Shown one piece after another: positions 57,507 through 64,000 of a stretch of 64,000 nucleotides of DNA. Source of the DNA: Boletus sp. NGJ (Eukaryota; Basidiomycota; Agaricomycetes; Boletales; Boletaceae); assembly GCA_019096195.1 (NCBI GenBank), contig JAGTXK010000193.1:48827-112826 (forward strand). The letters are read 5' to 3'. How positions within the stretch are numbered: position 1 is the first letter of the stretch; each line of letters opens with the position of its first letter. A program made the position numbers and the translations under genes. Below the pieces are notes generated by a model, which saw only the letters and a list, made by a program, of their open reading frames with translations, had not been told where the DNA came from and did not search any database.

Positions 57507-60500
57507 ATGTCTTCAGACGAAGATTTACCGCTTACCGCCCTTGCTGGCGCCAGTGGGAAGAGCTACGTCGCAGTCAATGGCAACGGTCACTCCAACGGTG
57601 ATCTAGACGACTCTCCAATGAGTGAAGACGACATGCCTTTAGTATGTGTCCGCTCAATGCTCTATATGCTACGTCCCCCCTATAATTTACCTCTAGTCCC
57701 AGGTAAATGGTGTTCAGACGCCCACGCCCAGCAAATCACGACCGCGAAAACGGGCTGCAGTCCAAGACACTGATAGTGATGATGATGATGATATCCCACT
57801 TGCTTCATCGCCAGCTAAGAAAACCCATTCTGCTGCCATACATCGCGAATCGCACGCTACCGCCATTATCACTCCCAACGGCAAGGCAGAAAGTGACAGC
57901 AATACTGTCTTGGCCACCGTAAAGCGAAAACGTCCCTCGAATGGCAAGGTTAAAGCCCCACCGAAGAAGAAAGTAAAGAAGGAGGAAGGATCCATCGAGT
58001 CCTCTGCATCTGACGACGAGCCCTTGCCGAAGAAGCGCTCATCGGGTAGGGTAAAGGTGAAGCCTGAAAGCGACGTGGAGATGAAGGATGTCAAGCCGAA
58101 ACGAAAGAGAGCCCAAAACAAGAAGACCAAGGAAGAAGACGCCTCTTCTGAGACGCCCTCAGACAAAAAAGAGGGGGAAGAAGAAAGAGGAAGAGGATGC
58201 CGAGGAAGTCTATCGGTGGTGGGAAGAGCAAGCCAACGGAGATGGTGAAGTGAAATGGCAGACTCTCGAGCACAACGGTGTTATATTTCCACCTCCTTAC
58301 GAACCGCTCCCCTCACATGTGAAGATGAAGTACAAAGGTCCTAGTCTGGTCGTATCTTACGTTTTTCCAAACAACGCTGACGGTTCCACACAGACAAGGA
58401 GGTCGATCTCCCGCCAGAGTCCGAGGAAGTCGCCGGCTTTTACGCGGCTATGTTAGAGACAGAACATGCTCAGGACAAGACATTTAACAAGAATTTCTTC
58501 GAGGATTGGCTTAAGGTTCTGAAAGATTATCCTCCTGTAAGCTTTGTTCGATTACTCGCGGCAACTTGAGTGGTGACTCTTCGATAGCGCAACAAAATTA
58601 AGATAACTGAGTTTGACCTATGCGATTTCCGTCCCATGTTCGAATACTTCGAAGCAGAGAAGGCCAAGAAGAAAGCACTGAGTACTGCTGAAAAAAAGGA
58701 GCTCAAGAAACAGAAGGACGCCATGGAGGAGAAATATATGTCATGTTTCCTTGATGGCCGCAAGGAGAAGATCGGAAACTTTCGTGTGGAACCTCCAGGA
58801 CTGTTCCGCGGTCGTGGTGATCACCCCAAGAAAGGCGCTTTGAAAGTAAGAACCTCCGCTGACCCTAGGCTGGTTGGAGGGCGAACCGCTAACGTACGGG
58901 ATAGTTCCGCGTTCGCCCGGAAGATATCACCATTAACATCGGCGAGGGTGTTCCTATTCCTATCCCCAACATGCCTGGCAATTGGAAAGGAATAGTGCAT
59001 GACAAAACTGTGACCTGGCTTGCCAATTGGGTTGAAAATGTCAACGGCAACTACAAGTATGTGTTTTTGGCCGCGGGTAGCTCGCTGAAGGGCCAGAGCG
59101 ACATGTCGAAGTTTGAGAAAGCCCGTGAACTCAAGGTATAATTCCATGTCGTGCTTGATATGAAGTACTCATTTTCCATCAGAATCATGTCGCGAGAATT
59201 CGCACGGATTATCAAGGTGACTTGAAGAGCAAAGTCATGGCTGACAGACAGCGGGCGACCGCCATGTATTTCATCGATCGACTGGCTCTTCGTGCGGGTA
59301 ACGAGAAGGGGGAAGATGAAGCAGATACGGTCGGCTGTTGCTCGCTGCGCTGCGAACATGTTACGCTGGAGGGTCCCAATTTCATTGTCTTTGATTTCCT
59401 CGGTAAAGACTCGATCCGGTACTACAATCGCGTCGCCGTTGAGGCACAAGTGTTCAAAAACATTCGCATGTTCAAGGAAAATAAGGAAGAAAGTGACAAC
59501 TTGTTCGATCGCGTCAACGTAATTTTGCAGTTAGGCTAGTTGGCGCAAAATGAATTCTGACAACTTTCTTAGACATCTCTGCTCAACAAGCACCTTGCAT
59601 CATACATGAAAGGCTTGACCGCTAAGGTGTTTCGTACTTACAATGCATCCATAACTTTCCAGGAGCAGTTGGACGAGGGCACGCCAAAGGAAGCTACGGT
59701 GCAAGAGAAGTTGAATGCGTACAACCACGCCAATCGCATGGTCGCCATACTTTGCAACCATCAAAGGAGTGCACCGAAGACTCACGAACAGTCCATGGGC
59801 AAAATGCGTGATCGAGTACGTATCTTGCCATGGAGATTACCATGCAATATACTTAGCTGCCATCCAGCTCCGCTCTTTCAAGTACGAACGAATGAAGCTT
59901 CGTCATGTCCTCTTCAATCTTGACTCCAAGTACCAGAAAAAGAAACTTTATGCTGATGATGAGTCAGACATAGACGACGAATGGATCGTGGAACATGAGC
60001 AATCGTTGAGGAAGAAAGACATTGAAAAAGCGGAGAAGAAATTTGCCAGAGATAACGAGAAACTCGTGGAGGAAGGTAGCCAACCTCTGGATGATTCGGT
60101 CTTAAAAGACCGAATTGCCGTCATCGAGGCGGATTACAAGAGGCTCGCTAAGGAACGCGGGACAGACAAGGCAGTTCTGAAGAGAGAGCGCCCCGTAGAG
60201 AAGGTCGAAGAGGCTATCCAGAAACTAGACGAGAGGATCAAGACTTTCAAGTTGCAAATGGACGATCGCGAGGCTGGGAAGGAAGTTGCATTGGGCACGA
60301 GGTTGGTTGTATTCTGTACCTCTGTACTCGTGTGGATTCCTGATCCATCACCCGAAATGTTACAGTAAGATTAATTACCTGGATCCTCGGTAATTGGTGC
60401 CATGTCGTGGGTCGAGTTGGCTACTGACGACCTCCCAGGATTACTGCCGCATGGTGCAAAAAGCATGATGTACCCATTGAGAAAATATTCTCCAAGACGC

Positions 60501-60604
60501 TGCTTAACAAATGTAAGCGAGAACCCGTTGACGAGCATTCGCAGACTAACGGTCTTGTCCAAGTCCCATGGGCAATGGAAGCACAGGAAGGTTGGAAGTT
60601 CTGA
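57507..60604 (+). CDS. TOP1: DNA topoisomerase I (type IB)
   Basis: It relaxes supercoils through a 3'-phosphotyrosine intermediate. The acidic N-terminus ([20 protein letters not shown]) and a Lys-rich linker with [18 protein letters not shown] and [10 protein letters not shown] are typical. Core domain: [117 protein letters not shown] and [20 protein letters not shown]. The catalytic Tyr is in [19 protein letters not shown]. The last exon ends [13 protein letters not shown] with TGA at 60602-60604. A (GAT)n-type run near 57774 encodes the Asp tract. Nine or more introns are needed. It is complete. Confidence 0.95.
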
Positions 60605-60852
60605 GGCTGAGGACGATTCTATATCGTTATTTACGGACTGGCCAGAGTGAAAGGGACTCGAATGATACCGGCAGAGACTGTCGCATGTTAATACAAGTAT
60701 ATAATCCACGTAGAATGTTTTTGTACGACATGGCGCGGTCACTGGCAGCGTGTTTGGTCGAGTGTTTACATCTAACACGCCGCCTCTCAATAAAGTTGCA
60801 CTGCAATGGACCAACGCTTTCGCCACGACCAACACGCTCCTCCTCCCGCATC

Positions 60853-62988
60853 ATGAGCAGACCAGCTGCAACGACATCCTCTAGTCAGTTTGTGACAAAG
60901 TCCGCCTTTGCGGCCCTTGCTGTTGAGGACGTGGAGGAGGCTGAAGAGGAGCTCGTTCGAGAAGAACATGCCCCGCCGTCCTCAGATACGTAGGTCCTTT
61001 CCTTCATTCTCAAATATCTATGCACCTATCGCGTACGAATAGCATGGAACCACCCAAGTTGTCGAAATCACAACTGAAAAAACTGCAAAAACATGCACGT
61101 ACAGAGAAGCGGAGACAAGCGAAAGCCGCAGCCAGGGCTGCAACAGCAGAGAATTCGCCGAGGGCCTCCCCTTCGTTGGAACAGTCCATCACACATTCCG
61201 TGGTCGTCACTGACGAGGAGGTTCTCTCATCCGAAGCAGAGCATGCGCCATCTGTGCCTAGCATCGAGACCGACCAGAAGGATGTCTCCCCTGCTCTAGA
61301 ACCCCCACGACCTCACCCTGAATTCAACAGTAACGTTTCAATGGCTATGAAATCCGACAGTACGTGAATGTTGTTCCGTGGTGTTTCTGTCTTGTTGATT
61401 GTGTACTCACAGCCTCGAGTCCTTCATTGGCCGAGGTACATTCAAAACCTATAACAGACGTGCGGGAACTCACACCTCCGCAATCACAAACGGATGTTGA
61501 GCGTGCCGTGAAGACTAAACAAGATGCTCAGGAGGCTGAACGCACGAAGAAACGCCAAAATCTGGTTACAAGGACACTATGGACATTCATCATGATCGGA
61601 GGGTTCATGGGTAAGGCTGGCCACCCTTCGTTGCCTTGAATGCTAACATTAGGTCAGGTCTTCTGCTCATGGGCCACGCGTACATGATCATCCTTGTCAT
61701 GCTATGCCAAACGTTGGTTTACAGAGAGGTTACAACCCTCTTTTCATTGAAGGATGTGTCTCATGAAACTGCGGAATTCGCAGTCAAGGGACACAAGGAT
61801 CCATGGAGCAAAACTCTCAACTGGTACTTTTTCGCCGTGACCAACTACTTCCTATATGGTGAAAGTATCATATATTACTTCAAGGTGAGTTCTACTCTGC
61901 TTCGTTGTAACCATGTGTTGATGTTGTCCTGAAGCACGTGGTGTTCACTGATGGACAGCTGCTTCCATTTGCTACGAATCATCGTATGATCAGCTTCATG
62001 CTGTACACCATCGGGTTCATGGGCTTCGTGTTGTCACTTAAAAGGGGTTATCTCAAGCAGCAGTTTGGCCTCTTTTGCTGGGTTCATATGAGTTTGCTTT
62101 TGATCGTGGTGTCCAGGTAGGAACGTTGTCCCCGAGCAAGATCTGGCTCTGAACCACTATGCAGCCACTTCATCATCAACAATATTCTTGAGGGACTGAT
62201 CTGGTTCTTCGTCCCTGCCTCGCTGGTTATTTGCAATGATGTGTTTGCCTACATCTGGGGTATCACTCTCGGACGTACCCCGTTGATCAAGCTCTCTCCG
62301 AAAAAGACGGTCGAGGGATTCGTCGGCGCATTCTGGAGTACTCTCATATTCAGTGTGGTCTGGGGGTCTTACTTCATGCGGTTCAACTACATGATCTGTC
62401 CTGTCCATGACCTTGGTGTTAGTGTATGGAGCAACGTTCAATGTACTCCCAACCCCGTCTTTATCGCTAAAGAATGGGAAATCTGGGCGCCGTTGAGAGT
62501 CTTTTTGTCACAACTTGTGCGTACTGCATCTGATGTGGAATTATCCGCTCTTGGGCTAAACGCGTCATTTGCAGCTCGGCCGTCCCGTGGCAGTCATTCC
62601 CTACGTCCCGTATCAACTTCATTTGCTTGTCTTTGCTATCTTTGCTTCGTTGGTTGCACCATTTGGAGGTTTCTTTGCTTCTGGTTTTAAACGCGCATTC
62701 GACATCAAAGACTTTGGCCACAGCATTCCTGGACACGGTGGCATGACGGACCGTATGGATTGCCAGTATGTTGATTCCACCGCTGTGTACCGTAAAACTC
62801 ACATACTTGCTAGGTTCCTAATGGGAGTATTCACCTACGTGTACTACAGCAGCTTGATTCGAGAACATCACGTCACTGTTGGATCTATACTGCAAATGAT
62901 AGTCAGCGGGCTGACCGTCGAAGAGCAACTGGAGCTGATGAGGGACCTGAAGAAGTATATGCAGGGAAGAGGAATTATGACCGTATGA
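60853..62988 (+). CDS. CDS1: Phosphatidate cytidylyltransferase (CDP-diacylglycerol synthase)
   Basis: It makes CDP-diacylglycerol from phosphatidic acid and CTP in the ER, the branch point to PI and PS synthesis. A hydrophilic N-terminal part is present ([20 protein letters not shown], then [20 protein letters not shown]). The membrane enzyme follows from [19 protein letters not shown]-like sequence with several helices: [60 protein letters not shown]. Conserved cytosolic motifs are [20 protein letters not shown] and [20 protein letters not shown]. The family signature is [20 protein letters not shown] followed by [11 protein letters not shown]. It ends MQGRGIMTV at 62986-62988. About eight introns are needed. 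The N-terminal basic part is longer than in yeast Cds1. Confidence 0.93.
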
Positions 62989-63219
62989 TCACAACACTCG
63001 TTATTTTAGCCAAGTAACCTCCAATACTATTATTACCCTCTGAGTAATTCAGTGTCGATACTTGCATTCATCGCTACCTCGAGCAATCGACGAGTATGTC
63101 GAACAATCGCGAGTGTTTCTCTCGAGGTTTTCATTGTTAGGAAGCATATTTGTGGGCAGTACATGCATGCTCATAGGGGAGTAGCGTGAAAACGGGCGAG
63201 ATCGGTAAGCAAACGCTCC

Positions 63220-63882
63220 TCATGACCGAGGCTTTTCCTGATGATCAGGAGAATAAATGAATAGTGAACACGTAGAGCAAGTCAAGGTAACCCACCTTCT
63301 TCTCCTTCCAGAGTGCGAGGAGACCAACACCAGACACCTTCACAACTTTGAAGCGCACACCCGGGATATCACCTTTGGCTTTACCCCTACGACCAAAACC
63401 AGAGATGAGGACTTCGTCGTTCTCATCAACGAAGTTCAGGCAACCGTCATTCTAGCGCACCAGAGGCGATCAGCGACATAGACGCAATGCACAAAGAAAA
63501 CTTACAGGCACGAAGGCCGTGACTTTTTTGCCGTTCTTAATTAGCTGTACACGGACACACTTGCGGATGGCGGAGTTGGGCTGCTTTGCCTCGACACCAA
63601 CTTTCTCGAGGACGATGCCCTTTGCATGTGATGATCCTCCGGTGGGGGAGGTTTTGAAGACGTTACCAAGGGCACGTTTCTTGTACGACTTGTCCGCCTA
63701 CACAAACGGAATGTAAGATCTGAGGTGCTGAGTGGTTGATGGAGAGATATGTACCCAGCGGTTTTCGCGACGGTCGTTGCGGAGTTTACGAGCGGCTTGA
63801 AGTCCACGGGGTTTGTTGGCTGAGGGGGAAAGCAAGTCAGTAATGGAAGCTTGTACCGCCAGGTGATCAACGTACAGCCCAT
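63220..63882 (-). CDS. RPS23: 40S ribosomal protein S23 (uS12)
   Basis: It lies at the decoding centre of the small subunit. The first exon is 7 nt (ATG GGC T) and splices to read [120 protein letters not shown] and [17 protein letters not shown]. The KQPNSAIRK loop carries the proline hydroxylated by Tpa1/OGFOD1-type enzymes in other eukaryotes. The stop is at 63220-63222. Four introns, including the first after only 7 coding bases, are supported by phase. It is convergent with CDS1. Confidence 0.97.
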
Positions 63883-64000
63883 TCTTGAAGTCGGTGAGGT
63901 CGATGAGCAGTTACCTTTACTCGACACCGGTGAGGCTACACGGCGATTTCCGGGTACTGTTATAGTTTATCAGCCACATCACTCACATGATACAATATTT

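Noticed and set aside
1-64000. tRNA, rRNA, transposon ends, CRISPR arrays and integrases
   Set aside because: I looked for B-box-like ggttcgaatcc, terminal inverted repeats around ORFs, reverse transcriptase or transposase motifs and regular repeats. None was found, though short or diverged elements could be missed by eye.

Overview
The window is nuclear DNA from a filamentous basidiomycete, most likely an Agaricomycete. The evidence is the gene content (a basidiomycete-type family-61 glycosyltransferase, a CBM12/DM9 protein, a Zn2Cys6 factor with a fungal-specific domain, a P450, SDHAF4, ornithine decarboxylase antizyme), the dense packing on both strands, and many 48-60 nt GT-AG introns. 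I see no transposon, tRNA, rRNA or CRISPR array. About 31 protein genes can be supported. Boundaries were built by reading across introns by hand, so inner exon edges are less certain than gene identities.

Layout. 0-6 kb: a partial gene end, dynactin p27 (DCTN6), and a long low-complexity protein with a C-terminal membrane anchor. 6.5-16.6 kb: a CBM12/DM9 protein divergent from phosphomannose isomerase, a GT61 glycosyltransferase, a palmitoyl-protein thioesterase, a mitochondrial pyruvate carrier subunit, an APQ12-like membrane protein and a small Cys-motif protein. 17-25.5 kb: a DCAF7/WDR68 WD40 protein, a CNT nucleoside transporter, a single-pass membrane protein and a cytochrome P450. 25.8-32.5 kb: an orphan protein, RPS2, ornithine decarboxylase antizyme with a +1 frameshift site, a DUF1771-Smr protein and a J-domain protein. 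32.6-38.6 kb: an F-box-like remnant, a Zn2Cys6 transcription factor, SDHAF4 and SmD3. 38.9-51.2 kb: a CLC chloride channel, COG2 and VPS8, all endomembrane genes. 51.4-64 kb: a Cti6-like PHD protein, threonine deaminase, SDHAF2, a complex I B12-like subunit, DNA topoisomerase I, CDP-diacylglycerol synthase and RPS23.

How the genes relate. Most are unrelated housekeeping genes in compact, often divergent or convergent pairs. Two loose functional groupings stand out. One is mitochondrial: MPC2, SDHAF4, SDHAF2, the B12-like subunit and probably ILV1. The other is Golgi/endosomal: CLC, COG2, VPS8. The most notable sequence feature is the antizyme gene. Its first reading frame ends at UUU-UGA whichever way its two early introns are treated. 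A +1 shift there enters the long second frame, and a second UCC-UGA-U of the classical antizyme type lies 27 nt downstream in the same frame.
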